Assembly (NCBI GenBank): GCA_037447655.1
Contig: JBBHKE010001875.1
Span: 1-39,690, forward strand
From: Zygnema cylindricum
Taxonomy: Eukaryota > Streptophyta > Zygnematophyceae > Zygnematales > Zygnemataceae
DNA: 39,690 bases
Reading direction: 5' to 3'
The translations under genes were made by a program, and so were the position numbers. Under the pieces are notes generated by a model. It was not told the DNA's origin. It saw only the letters and a list, made by a program, of their open reading frames with translations, and searched no databases. Of this stretch, positions 10,427-21,566 are shown one piece after another; positions within the stretch are counted from its first letter, which is position 1, and each line of letters starts with the position of its first letter.

Positions 10427-10616
10427 CATAGAAGTCCCATTCGTACGGAATTGGACTTTTTCCTGAAAACTACGTAGTATTCGCTAGTTTCGTAAATTTC
10501 GTAGATTTCGTACGTCTCATATTGTACGGAAAATTGTACGGACATTAATAAAAAAAAGATGTTGCTTCATTTGCGCGCGCGTAATTTTATTTGTCCTCCA
10601 CTCCGACTTCAGAAGG

Positions 10617-10856
10617 AAAATTCCGGCGCTCGCCGCTAGTTCGCTGAAGTTTTAAGAGACGCCGTAAATTCCGGCTCTCGCCGCTAGTTCGCTGAACTTT
10701 TTAGAGACGCCGTAAATTTCGGCGCTCGTTGCTAAAGTAGTTTGCTGGAATTTTTAGAGACGCCGTAAATTCCGCCGCTCGCCGCTAGTTCCATGAACTT
10801 TTTAGAGACGCCGTAAATTTCGCAGCTCGCCGCTAGTTCGCTGAACTTTTTAGAGA
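10617..10856 (+). repeat. 48-bp minisatellite, 5 units
   Basis: Five tandem units of about 48 bp: AGAGACGCCGTAAATTCCGG, then CGCTCGCCGCTAGTTCGCTG, then AACTTTTT, with small changes. A sixth isolated unit lies at about 10985-11035. It is GC-rich and CpG-rich compared with its surroundings, and is located entirely inside the non-autonomous hAT element. Confidence 0.9.
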
Positions 10857-10888
10857 CGCCGCTAGTTCGTTGCAACGAACTAGCGGCG
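10857..10888. repeat. Perfect 32-nt palindrome
   Basis: The left half CGCCGCTAGTTCGTTG is followed at once by its exact reverse complement CAACGAACTAGCGGCG. It is formed by an inverted copy of the minisatellite unit joined to the last direct unit, so the array turns back on itself here. Confidence 0.97.
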
Positions 10889-11193
10889 AGCGGCGTCTCC
10901 AAGGCGGCTTCCTTGAGTCGTATGGCATCATTTGCGCGCGCGTATGTGTTTTTGTCCTCCACTCCGTCTTCAGAAAGAAGCTGCCGTTGGAGACGCCGTA
11001 AATTCCGCCGTTCGCTGCTAGTTCGTTGAACTTTTCATTTTTTTTGGGTATTGAATATTTAAAAAAATTGAATTTTGAAAGGCAAAATAAGGTACGAATT
11101 TTAAAAATTCCGAAATCTTTGATGCGCACTTTACGTAGTAATCGTTAGTTTAATCCGTGCGTGTTATGCGCATGGGACATCTATGGATATAGC

Positions 11194-12485
11194 GGGTCCC
11201 AAAAATGAATAAAAACGTGAAAACAAGGTGAAACGCCATTTTCTCATTGAACCACGAAACCTTTCAAACGCCAAAGCATACGACTGCCTAAACGGCCACA
11301 ATTTGACCGCTACAGTATTGTACACTCTTTTCCTCCTAATTTCAATTTGCACTCAGCAGTTTAGTCGGCCGAGATAAACGTACCTTTTGCGACATTTACA
11401 CCGCGCATCGTTATTAGTGTCAAAGTTTAGATAGCGTGGAAGTAAATATACTGTCATTGATGCTAATTATAAATTTGAAAATTATAAAAAAAAAAGTTTA
11501 TTCTAATTTCGGCGTTAACGCTAATTTGGGGACAGCAAAAATGGAATATTTTCCGTACGATTATACACATTAATATGTGGAACCGTACATAAACCTAAAA
11601 GTTGTACGTCAGCGCCAAATCGAGTATCCGTAACGATGAGACAATTTTACGGCAGTTACGTGTCAATGCTATACCGCATAACGTAAAGTTTAATTACAGT
11701 TTTTTTGTTTAACGTTTACAAAAAGGGTTAACACGCCATGCCATTTCTACACGTAACTTGGACGTATGGCCGTAGTTCCGTTCGTCCGTATCTCATGTAT
11801 TGTAATAACGTCCCTTTTGGGTAGTTTTATTAGAGTTAAGTATGCTAATATGTGTCTTAATTGTAATAAGTGTGTTACCTCGTCTGTCTTTTAGACGTCT
11901 CACCTGTATTAACGTCTACGTTTTCTTGTATTAGAGTAAATGTTGACACTAAAATAAACCAAAAAGTACATAATGGCCAACCAAATAATAATTCACGTCA
12001 CCTGATTGGCCGCCAAAGATTACACCTGTCCGATTTTTTATCCACGCAAACATTATGGCTTTTTTTACGGTGCAACACAACACGCCTGTCTTACCCGCTG
12101 CCTTTCCAAGAAAGATTCGAACATTCAATGAGCTGCCATGTTTTCCCACGCCTTTTTCATGAAAAACGTCCATTGTCGACCACGTGCATACTCTCACGTT
12201 GAAAACTGACGCAAATTTTAAAACTTTCCCGCTATCACCGTGTCGTTTTTAAAATCGAAATATTTAACTTTCAAACAAAATATTTGATTTAAAATTTTGA
12301 ATGTTCAAATTTTGGCCAAGCTTTTCCCTCCTTTTTTTCACAAAAGATTCCCTTCCCTTCCTATATATACTCGTCTTTAACTCCAACAATGCCACTCTTT
12401 TTCCTCCCTTCGCATCTACCTTTGTTGTTGCATCTTATGCTTCATATTTATCTTTGACCAGTTGCCATCACTATCTTAAGAAAAT
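11194..12485. other. Non-coding stretch with an M1 relic
   Basis: No gene recognised. TACACCGCGCATCGTTATTA at 11396-11415 matches the terminus of the M1 foldback MITE with a few changes, so this is probably a relic end. Several GTACG-containing blocks occur at 11550-11800. A 110-codon open frame at 11870-12202 has no recognisable motif. The last ~180 bp before 12486 could include the promoter of the pogo-type gene, but I see no clear TATA or initiator. Confidence 0.55.
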
Positions 12486-13191
12486 ATGTGGCCCATTACC
12501 ACCTTTTTGGCGGCGAAAGCCAGAGCTCCCGCTGTAGTTTTCCCACATCCGGTTGAGGAGGAGACGGAGTGGGGCGAGAAAGAGGGAGAGGCAGGTGAAG
12601 GGATTGGATCACAAAATGATGACACCCTCATGGAAGATGGTGGGTCCGATTTCGGCTCACCCCCGAATTCACCTCCGGACTCACCTCTAGACTCACCGCG
12701 TGTGGACCACGGTATCAGCCCGGTGGTGAGACGCAAGCTCCAACATGTGTCGACAAAGGCTGCACGCGTTCGTGTAATCAATTGGATGATTGCGGATTTT
12801 AATGCAAACGGAAAGGAGTGCCTTATACCAAGGACCTTCAACAAGTTTTCGGAACACTTTACGGGCGAATATAATACAAGTAAGCAATATTACCTTTTTA
12901 TTCTTACCTTATATGAGTTTTTACGGCTGCTTACATTGTGTGTCTCAATATAGTATTCGCTTATAATGTGACATTTTGTTTACCTCTACCTTTATGTGTT
13001 CGTTTCAATTTATATATATTTTTTCCTCTCCCCCACCGCATTTTCTTAATGTTGTTTTGTTGGATCCTCGTGCACCGTCGTGAAACACCAACGACAGCGT
13101 GTCGTTGCTTGTGGTTGTAATCGTCGCTTGTGGTTGTAACATACTGATATGTTTAGCAGGCAACCACATCAAAGCGTCGACGCGTGGATGA
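12486..13191 (+). pseudogene. N-terminal exons of pogo/Tigger-type transposase (DNA-binding region)
   Basis: The first segment, 12486-12879, starts at an ATG. It runs through an acidic/Pro-Ser region, then VRVINWMIADFN and LIPRTFNKFSEHF, which correspond to the helix-turn-helix N-terminal domain of the pogo-like family widespread in oomycetes and some algae (family knowledge). A GTAAGC donor follows at 12880. An acceptor AG at 13158-13159 restores phase and continues as NHIKASTRG before a TGA at 13189, which I read as a nonsense mutation. The alternative frame from 13160 (TTSKRRRVDEE) would need a different splice. The start codon is uncertain. The catalytic part lies 2.9 kb downstream (16070-17785) and probably belongs to the same gene. 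Confidence 0.65.
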
Positions 13192-13299
13192 AGAAATCGA
13201 ACTGGCGAACACAATTCGTCGTGGCGACAACGATAAAAATGACGAAGTATAATAGCGAGCATTATATAACTTTTTGTCCTTAGTCAATTTAATAAATAT

Positions 13300-13600
13300 G
13301 AAACTTTGTATGGTCGACGAGGCTTTGTCTTTGTCTCACTGTTGGAATCGCGGAATCATTATACCGCGTGATTTTTTTATTCAGTTTCGTCGTCACACTT
13401 TTGGATTTTCCAAAAAAAATAAAAACAGGACGATTTTTCTTTGACGCGGACCACACAATCTGTAAGTGTATTTTGCACGTCGTTGCCACTCTTGGAAACT
13501 TCTAAGCAGTGAGCCGCGACGTCTCCTAATTTCGTTTTGTCGTCACACTGTTGGAATGAACAAATTCATTGGATTAGCGACCACTTAGTGTCGTCGCGAA
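13300..13600. repeat. Degenerate GTCGTCAC..TTGGAA repeats
   Basis: Four related blocks of the form CGTCGTCACACTGTTGGAA occur at about 13331, 13388, 13480 and 13537, mixed with GTCGTCGC motifs. They lie between exons of the transposase and the acidic reading frame. They may be subterminal repeats of an element, but no terminus could be fixed. Confidence 0.5.
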
Positions 13601-13896
13601 CAATACATTCAGCAAGTATATATCGAACGCATAGAATGCGTTAAAACCTCATGCGTCCTTTTTACGTACGCCCTTTAATTTTCAAGACAAACTCTTGTGT
13701 TCTCTCGTCCTTTTGTGTAGCCAACTCTTCTCCTTCATTTTTTTGTCACGTGTGGCTAATATACATGGATGGCAGCAGCCAGTCGTATAGGCGACAATGT
13801 AGTGTTTTACCGTATTGTCGTCGCTACCCTCCATTACCTCGGCGTAATCTACGACGCCAGCCAAGAGTAGTAAGGGAAGAGGTATGAAGGGAAGGA

Positions 13897-15653
13897 TTGG
13901 CGAGAGAAAAACTCACAAAGGAAAGGCAATCGCCGAGTGGGGTAGAGAGGGAAAGACATGGCTCGGAAAGCGTGATAGGAGTAACGGGAACCTCGGAGGA
14001 ATTAGCGAGAGAAAGGGAGGCGGCCACTTTGGTACAAATCGGTTGGGTGCCGGCTGAGGGGAGGGATCATGAAAGGGAGGTGAGAGAACAGGTAGAGGTG
14101 GAAGGATTAACACCGGTTGGGGGAGGAAGGGAAGAGACAAATTTGGATGAGGTAGCTCATGAGGGGGTTTTACCGGAGGAGGGAAGGGAGGAATCGGTTG
14201 ATGTGAGGAGGGGGGAGGCTGTAGAAATTGAGATGAATAGGGGAGTAAAAATTCCATTATAGGAGGGTGGAAAGAAAGTAATGGGTGTAGACGGAGGGGA
14301 GAAGGAGGCGACGGTAGAAGAGGGTGAGCGAAGTGAGGCACAGGAAAAGGTAGAGAAAAAATGTAAAAAAAGAAAAAGAATATTAATACTTTTTGATGAG
14401 GGCGACGACGAGAAAAAAGGTGGGGGTTTTAGGGAGGAGAAGTTGTTGGGTGAGGAGAGGGAGGGGAAGACAGAATTGGGAGAGGAAAGAAAGGGAAAGG
14501 AGGCGACGGTTGAAGAGGGTGGGTCGAGTGAGGTTAGGGGAAGATTAGGTAGAAAAAGAATGATAATAAAAAAAAAATCATAGGGTTTGGTGAGACCGTG
14601 GAGGAGGAAGGAGTAGGGGGAGAGGCGACGGTCGAGAAAGGGTTTGAAGCAGGGAGAAAGATAGCTAGGAAAAAAGAGATAGCAAAGGGTAAGCGTAAGG
14701 TGAAAGATGACAATGACAAATTATATGTCCCCTCATCTTCGGATAGCGACGAGAGCATCGAGGATGGTGAAGAACCGCCGGAAGACAAGCCCGAACCCGA
14801 AATTTTGGAACCCACCGATATCGTGGTGTGGAAAAACGAAGATGATCCCACCACCGAGGACGAACAAACCCCAGATAGTGAGGAAAACCAACGTGAGGGG
14901 GAATTTGATGATGAGGACGACGTGTTTGGGACGCCTCCCACGCCGACTAGGGAGAGAGCCATTGTAATGGCACCTCCGCATCATCAACCTCCATACCCGG
15001 TTGAGCATCCCGCTTGGTATTTTCCTCCTCCCACGGGAGGGGAGGAAATGGACAGTTTCGTACCTCGACCCGAACATTGTATTCCGGTTGCCGAATGGCC
15101 GGAACATTGGAGGTATGGTGAACCCCGACCCCGAAACGCGGAAGCGAATCATTTTCCGCAAATTCTCGACATCCCCCTCGATGTCACTGCACATCCAACA
15201 TGGCTGTTTATCTCGCTTGAGGACCGAGGCTCGACCTTTGCCCACATAAGGCAATTTGATCCAACGGATCCCCGGATAACGTGGGTTGTTCGTGGGGAGG
15301 ACGGTTTTCGGGTAAATGTACCGGAGTTGCTACGTCATCATCATCCGTGGGATCCCCGGTTATACAACATCCTAAAATATTGTCAAGTAACTCCCGAGGT
15401 ACTTGCTCTCCGAGATGCTCGTACGACGATATTGCAAAAATGTCGCAATGTCAGAGTGCCACGCTCTCGCCTTAGGGAAATACAAAGGGTTCCGCCACCA
15501 ATTAGGCCACCTTCACCTCCGAGAGGAGAGGATTTTCCTTTAATAATAGCGGCACTCATTCAACAAGTAGCGGCTCAACAAGAACAAATAAGAGCGGATC
15601 GAGAGCAATGGATGAGGCTCACACGGGCATTGTCGAAAAAAAACGGTAATTAG
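13897..15653 (+). pseudogene. Unrecognised acidic/proline-rich protein, broken into three frames
   Basis: Three consecutive frames: 13897-14262, 14281-14583 (same phase, separated by one TAG) and 14598-15653 (shifted by one, next to a 10-A run at 14568-14577). The first part is Glu/Arg/Gly-rich. The motif EATVE(E/K)G recurs three times, at about 14308, 14502 and 14622, so the region grew by internal duplication. The last 350 codons are better folded in composition: an acidic stretch (SSSDSDESIEDGEE), then HPAWYFPPPTGGEE, WPEHWRYGEPRPR, a His/Trp-rich middle, a basic Pro patch and a C-terminal Gln/Glu helix (QQVAAQQEQIRADREQW). A donor-like GGTAATTAG follows the last codons, so another exon may exist. 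I recognise no family. It could be a second transposon gene, a captured host gene or an insertion into the transposase intron. Confidence 0.55.
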
Positions 15654-15756
15654 TATGTATTTTTTACTAACTCTTACTCCACTATATCACTTCCCATGTT
15701 TCACCCACTCACTTGTTTAACATTTTTTTTTGTCACTTGTGGTATGTTTGACATTG

Positions 15757-15870
15757 ACGTCTTCAACTCGTCGCTGAATCAGCGACGACAATCTGTCGTC
15801 TTTGAGTCTTGAAATGGCTCCAGATAACTGAACCAGCGACGACCAACAATGGTCGCTGACTTTAGCAACG
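15757..15870. repeat. Cluster of TCGTCGCTG / CAGCGACGA inverted motifs
   Basis: TCGTCGCTGAATCAGCGACGA is a near-perfect inverted repeat at 15765-15785. Further CAGCGACGA and GGTCGCTGA copies follow up to 15857. The same 9-mer pair appears at 18075-18150 and 31285-31440. The cluster lies between the acidic reading frame and the catalytic transposase exons. Confidence 0.8.
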
Positions 15871-16069
15871 ACTGTAGGTCCTCGCAGAACCAAATTTTAT
15901 ATGATATATATAATTTTTTTATATGAATTAAGACTGACATGTTTTTTGTTTTTTTTTTCCTTTCTTTTCGTTGCATAATACCAAAAAACAAGTCAGTGGT
16001 GGAAGGGCCGAGTTGCGACATTGAGAAACATACGGGCGACGACACATACTTTGTCGTTTGGGAGATTTG

Positions 16070-17785
16070 CACAAAGAAGTGTGGTGGTGACAAATGCACT
16101 GCCAAGTAGGGGGAGGAAGGAATTTCCATGGGTGACAGCAGTGCAGTTGGAATTGGTGGAAGAGTTTTACCGCTTCAAGAAAGCGGGTATGAAAATGTCG
16201 CAAACCATTGTAGGGACCATGGCAGATCATATCATTAAACGTATGAAGGAGGAGAATAGAGGACTATTCATCGACAAAAATGGTAATGAGATAAAAATGA
16301 AAATGACAAAAAAATAGACTCAACGGTTTTGCGAAAAACACAATATTGTGACGAGGGCTCAAAAAGGAAAGTTATAATTAAGCTCGGAGAAGGAGGAATA
16401 CATCGAAAAAACCGTTGCATATCACATGGGCGAATTAAAAAGAGGATTTTTATCGGGTAAGTTTTTTGAACATTTGTACAACTCATTGCTATATGCTCTA
16501 ATATATGTTACATATATTTTTTTAAATTGTATTTTCTAGGGATATAAATGCATATAAGTGAATGAAAGTAGTTTCCCCTACCATCATATTTTCTTGTGTT
16601 GTGTTTTTCTTACAATTTTATGTGTTATTGTCATTATAGGTCGCTACAACGAGGATCTAATTGAAAACATGGATGAGACCCACGTGATTGTAAATATGGA
16701 TAACAAAAAGACGTTAGGTTTTCGCGGGGAGGAGGTGGTTAAATACGCGGATGTTGCCGGAGGTGGAGAGTCGATGACTTTGATGGTTTGACTCACGGGC
16801 GGAGTGAACGCTCGAATTGAATCTCCTTTGTTAATCTTTGCCAACAAGCTCTGTAATTACCCGATCAAGGGCATCCACGATGACATACCAGGTGTTTTTC
16901 TTTCCATATGAATCTTTTTCCTTATAAATATTGACTCTATTGTCTCACTTATTTCCGTTGTACTCCACACCCAAAATATTATATTTGGAGTGATATGTTG
17001 TTTATATTGATTTCTCCCTATACACTTTTCGCCCTCTCTCTCCCTCCCTCAACCGATATCTTTTCCCACTCTCTTCTGTAAGAGTTTGTTATCGTACCGG
17101 GCCGAAAGGTTGGAACGATAAGACGGTCTTCCCGCAATGGATCGCAGAACCGAGGTCATACCAAGGAGACCGTGATGGGCGTGGAAAGGTTATATTTGTG
17201 GACAATTGTGGCGGTCACAACATGTCCGAGGAATTAAACACCGCTTTATGCGCAAAGAGAACAACACTCCATTTTTTTCCTCCGTGTGCAACGCATTTAG
17301 TGCAACCTGCCGATTCATTTGTAATTTCTAAAATCAAAGAGGTATGGTCAAGAAAATAGGGAGATTGGAAGATGAACGGGGTAGAGAGCCACAAGTGGTC
17401 TTTACCTAGGAGCGAAAAATGGTCTGGTAAGTTAGTTGGACCGGGGAAAGCCTTTTTCTTAAAGTTGGCACGCGATTCGATACGAGAAGTGACCGAAATG
17501 AAGGACAAAAATGGCATGGGATATGCATGCAAGGTGATGATCCAATGTGGATTGTCATTAAAGGAGGGCAAATGGGAGGAGAGCATGCTTACGCAAGAGT
17601 TGCAAGTCATAATTATGAAATGGCGAAATCATTTCGACGGCGACGAGGTGCCACCTCTTTTGGTTCTTGCACGCGATCTATTCCAACTCCTTCGAAAGGC
17701 CGACATTCAAGAGGATAAAGCCAGTCATGACGAAGACTTAGAGGAAAACAGTGATTATGAGGCACTTTTTAGAGAGATGGTTTAA
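16070..17785 (+). pseudogene. pogo/Tigger-type DDE transposase, catalytic exons (DDE_1 superfamily)
   Basis: Three coding segments joined by phase-matched GT-AG introns: about 16070-16456, 16640-16891 and 17085-17785. Order: a linker domain (VTAVQLELVEEFYRFKKAGM, ending ELKRGFLSG), then the catalytic core. Catalytic acids are Asp in NMDETH (16672-16674), Asp in VDNCGGHN (17201-17203) and Asp in LVQPADSF (17312-17314), with 36 residues between the second and third. TLGFRG, VKYAD and YRTGPKGWN are typical of this pogo branch. In-frame stops at 16315 (TAG), 16375 (TAA), 16789 (TGA) and 17357 (TAG) make it a pseudogene, although introns and all three acids survive. It ends at TAA 17783-17785. The N-terminal exons are probably at 12486-13191. 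Terminal repeats were not found. Confidence 0.92.
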
Positions 17786-18860
17786 TTAGGAATGGCGGTA
17801 TAATGGATAATGGGCCGTTTGCATAACTTTTTACTAATAGTGTGTTTTTTTTTTTTTTTTTAGTTTTTATAAATAGGTTAATACAATTACTTTTCTTTTA
17901 TTGTAGTATACAGTATACATTGTATTTCTTTCTTTGACGTTGAATATTATATATCCCTCTTTCATTTTTTATTTTCATATTGTTTACGATACCTGAATGG
18001 CCCAAAATGTGGATGAAATGTATTTCTAGTGAATGTGTAAATTCGTATCTATGTTTGGAGTTTCATGCTCCTATTTAGCGACGACACATTGTGGTTGCCT
18101 ATTGGCCGAATGTGAAATAAACCATTCAGCGACGACATAGCATCGTCGCTGGATGGTGGATATTATATTATGACATAAAGACAACAACGATAAGACAGAC
18201 GGTGATATGAAATAGCGAGAAAATGTCATGGAAAGGATCATAAATATATAAAATTAATGGGATAGAGACGAATAAGAAAATGGAGAATAAAAAATAAAAA
18301 ATGTAAAACATAAAAACACAAGTCGGATAACATGAGGGGATAACCTCGTGGAGACTCCCGCGGATGCCGGTTCGACACATTTCGGATTGGCCCGCGAAGA
18401 CGTCACCGGGCCAGGTATACCTGTCTTAGCTGGCGGCGTACGACGTCTCACGGGAGGACGCAAACGGATAAATATGCGCTTTCGCGGCGGGCGATGTGTA
18501 AGCGCAAGTAAAATAAATAATAATAAAAACCAACTCACGAAGGCGTCCCAAAAAAACAAAATAAAAAATAAGACGTGCTCCCCATTGCCGCTACGTTACC
18601 ATTACGCCTATATCGTCAATCTCCTCAATACGCTGCCACTCAAAATAGAGTAGTTAATCACTCAATTTGTTGCTGGCTGATCGGTTGGTCCTTAGCGGCC
18701 ATAAGGTTGTTTTAATTAATTATTTTTTTGGTCGCCAATATATTTTTAATGCTGCTCAATTAAATATATCTATATAATTGCGGAATACTAATGCATTAAT
18801 CGTAATATAATACAACGTTTATATATAATATAACACAAATATAAAAATATATACATTGGC
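17786..18860. other. AT-rich 3' flank of the pogo-type gene
   Basis: Non-coding. It contains a T-run at 17840-17860, a CAGCGACGA/TCGTCGCTG inverted pair (see 18075-18150) and a GC-richer patch at 18330-18500 (CGCGGATGCCGG, GGCGGCGTACGACG) whose open frames on both strands have no recognisable motif. It could include the right end of the transposon. Confidence 0.6.
18075..18150. repeat. CAGCGACGA / TCGTCGCTG inverted pair
   Basis: TAGCGACGACA at 18077, then CAGCGACGACATAGCATCGTCGCTGG at 18128-18153, whose outer 10 bases pair perfectly around a 6-base loop. About 290 bp downstream of the transposase stop codon, so it may be part of the right subterminal region. Confidence 0.8.
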
Positions 18861-18861
18861 T

Positions 18862-19738
18862 ATCCGATTAAATCTTGGACAAACGACATTTATAACAAAA
18901 GAAAACCAAATAAACAATGAGAATAGTTAGTCGTTGCATTTATTTTGTTTTATAATATCACAAAACGAAAACTATAACAAATTTTACTCCCACAATTGAT
19001 GCTATCGTTTTTGCTATTTTACAATGTCTCAAACCTATTAAGATTGACAAACACGACGACTACATTTTTTTAAGACCATAATAGAGAAAATGTATTTGGT
19101 TTGTGTTAAGTTCTAGTTTTTTATGCATAAACCAAAAACATTAACTAAACATTTTTGATATAACGTAATTGTTGATAAAAAATGAAATATCTGATTAAGT
19201 ATTCGACAAAAGGCATTTATAAAAAAAAACAAATAAACGATGATAATATTTAGCCGTTGCTTTTATTTTCTCTCATAATATCACAAAAGGAAAATTTGTA
19301 GGAATTTTACTCCCACGATCGATGTTATGATTTTTGTATCTTCAATGTTTCAAGCCTATTAAGTTTGACAAAAAAAATGACTTCGTTTTTTATCGACCAT
19401 AAAAGAGAAATTGTATCTTGTTTGTGTTACGTTATAGTTTGTTGTATACACCAAATACACTAACTAAAACTTTTTGATCTAACGTAATTGACAATACAAA
19501 AAATGAAATATCCGATTAGATATTCGACAAAAGGCATTTATTCCAAAAAAATACCAAATAAGGGATGAGAGCTCTTAGTCGTTGCTTTTGTTTTGTTTTG
19601 TAATATAAAAAAACGAAAAATATAACAAATTTTAACCCCATGATCAATGTTATCGTTTTTCTATCTTACAATGTTTCAAATCTATTAACTAAATTTTTTT
19701 AGCATAACGTAATTGTTGATAAAAATAATGAAAATACA
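18862..19738. repeat. Tandem satellite, unit about 325 bp, three copies
   Basis: Units start ATCCGATTAAATC (18862), ATCTGATTAAGTATTCGAC (19189) and ATCCGATTAGATATTCGAC (19510). Shared landmarks are CATTTATAA, AAATAAACGATGA, TAGTCGTTGC, TTTTACTCCCACGATCGATG, CAATGTTTCAAACCTATTAA and AACGTAATTGTTGATAAAAA. Unit 3 is shorter because the middle is deleted. Very AT-rich and non-coding. Confidence 0.9.
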
Positions 19739-20157
19739 ATCATATACGTAAAAAAATAGTGTGTGTGTGTGTGTGCATACGATATCCAACTTAATGATGA
19801 AAACACATAGGGCAGCAAATATTAAATAATTTATTTTGTGAATATTAATTAAAATGAACATTTTGTGAAATACAATACAAAAAACATTAACTTCTACAAC
19901 ATTAGAGATTACACGTCTTTTTTTATCAAATAAAAAAACAAGTTATGCAATTTTAGGGTTCGTACAAAAAAAAAAAAAACAAAAAAAATATAAACATGTA
20001 ATGGGCCGAAAATAATAAAACTATAAGAAAACTTATTACGCGAGTTTCAATTTCTAAAAATATCAGTTTAAATAAACATTATATGTTTCTACAAAGTTTC
20101 ACAAGCTACAAAAAACACATTTATAACAAGTGCCAAAAAAGTCACACAAACTTTAAT
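19739..20157. other. AT-rich spacer, downstream of the Crypton coding end
   Basis: A/T-rich, with a (GT)8 run near 19760 and poly-A stretches. No gene is seen. It is the 3' flank of the minus-strand Crypton-like gene and may contain its right terminus. Confidence 0.6.
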
Positions 20158-20430
20158 TTAGTTTTTTTTGTTTTCAGTCGCTAATCTCTTTGATATGTCG
20201 CGCAAACTCTATTTGTTCACGAATTGGCGATCTTGCAACCTGTCCAATGCCGTACTTAATGTTACCTCATTTTCTTTTGCTATTCTACCAACTTCTACCA
20301 ATATGACATTCCGATTATAAAACATCCGATATTCTTCTTTCCTCCAACTAGTTCCACTTGATTCCAATTTCGCGATGGAAGGAAGTCCACCTATACCATC
20401 ATGGTATGCTTTCCACACATCTTTGACCGT
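20158..20430 (-). other. GCR1_C-like DNA-binding domain of the Crypton
   Basis: Minus-strand reading shows TVKDVWKAYHDGIGGLPSI, then LESSGTSWRKEE, YRMFYNRNVILVEVGRIA and LSTALDRLQDRQ. The pattern (W with a short spacer to G-PSI, then Le, WR, an aromatic-RN/RR-I-I block and a final Leu-rich helix) is that of the GCR1_C domain (yeast Gcr1, Hot1, Msn1; also the C-terminus of fungal Cryptons). A premature TAG lies at 20209-20211; reading past it gives a short basic tail to 20158. Confidence 0.78.
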
Positions 20431-21189
20431 GTGTAGTCAAGCTCCAATTTGTGTCATTAAAAAAACTTGATTTAAGTTTTCTTGCGATGGAACACGACAT
20501 GGAAATTCTTCAATTGTCCTTGTCGTTTCTACAAGGGTTTCATGTTCTTCATCTTCACCTCGAGGACGATTACGTTCTGGAGTCCCAATTCCCACAGCTG
20601 ATTCATTTTTTGATGATATATTTTGATTTTCACAAGGTTGTGTTCCATGCAACAGATCTCCATGACAGTTCACCATGTGCATAATGCGGGTTAACTTGTC
20701 ATCTATATTACAAATTTTATCTTTCAAGCTTAAAAGTGTCTCTTTTACATAAGACATTTCCTCTCCCATATAATCAATTTTTCTTCCACAGGTTTCACTC
20801 CACATGAATAGCGAATCAACATATTTTCCCACTTGTGAAATTGTAATCGGCACATTTGCTTCGGCATTAACAATTGAAGCCTACATGTCTGATGCTTCAT
20901 GACAAATTTTTCTGACTTCGTCTTTAAACAATGACCACGAACGAGATTCGAACAGTTTGTGCTTGAAGATAGGAAGATCAGGAAATAAAACTTGGAAAAA
21001 AATATGGTCCTGTAAAAACATACTTTTGAGCCATAACATGGTGTGAATGAAATTTTGTGCGCTTAAATCTCTTTCAGATCTAGAAGCTCGAGCATTTTTC
21101 TGCACAAAAAAACATTTGTATGTTTTAATAGAAGAATAATCCATTAAGTATAAAACAAAATTCACAAAAAAAATACATTAAATATATAT

Positions 21190-21211
21190 GAAAAAATATA
21201 TAAAAATATAC

Positions 21212-21267
<56 letters not shown>

Positions 21268-21347
21268 GTATATATATATGTATATATATATGTGTATATA
21301 TATGTGTATATATATGTATATATATGTTATATATATGTATGTATATA

Positions 21348-21392
<45 letters not shown>

Positions 21393-21566
21393 GTATTAAT
21401 ATATATGTATATATATATATATATATGTATATATATACATATATATATATACACATATATATATACACATATATATACACATGTATATATACACATATAT
21501 ATACACATATATATACACATATATATACATATATATATACACATATATATACACATATATATATAT

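Larger units (their letters stand above)
10427..11185. mobile_element. Non-autonomous hAT element with internal minisatellite
   Basis: 759 bp bounded by the perfect 8-bp duplication GATATAGC. Left terminus CATAGAAGTCCCATTCGTACGG-like; right terminus reads back as CATAGATGTCCCATGCGCATAA. These match the termini of the hAT element at 29068-31636 (CATAGTTGTCC...), and the first ~130 bp also align with 29068-29200. No transposase is encoded. The interior is replaced by a 48-bp minisatellite, a 32-nt perfect palindrome and a duplicated GCGCGCGT..TTGTCCTCCACTCCG block (10567-10616 and 10928-10978). I infer that it was mobilised in trans by an intact relative of the larger element. Confidence 0.9.

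Noticed and set aside
13160-13252. A basic exon reading TTSKRRRVDEEIEL as a nuclear-localisation exon
   Set aside because: That frame does not match the phase left by the upstream donor. The phase-consistent frame (NHIKASTRG) fits the pogo family better, though it hits a stop.
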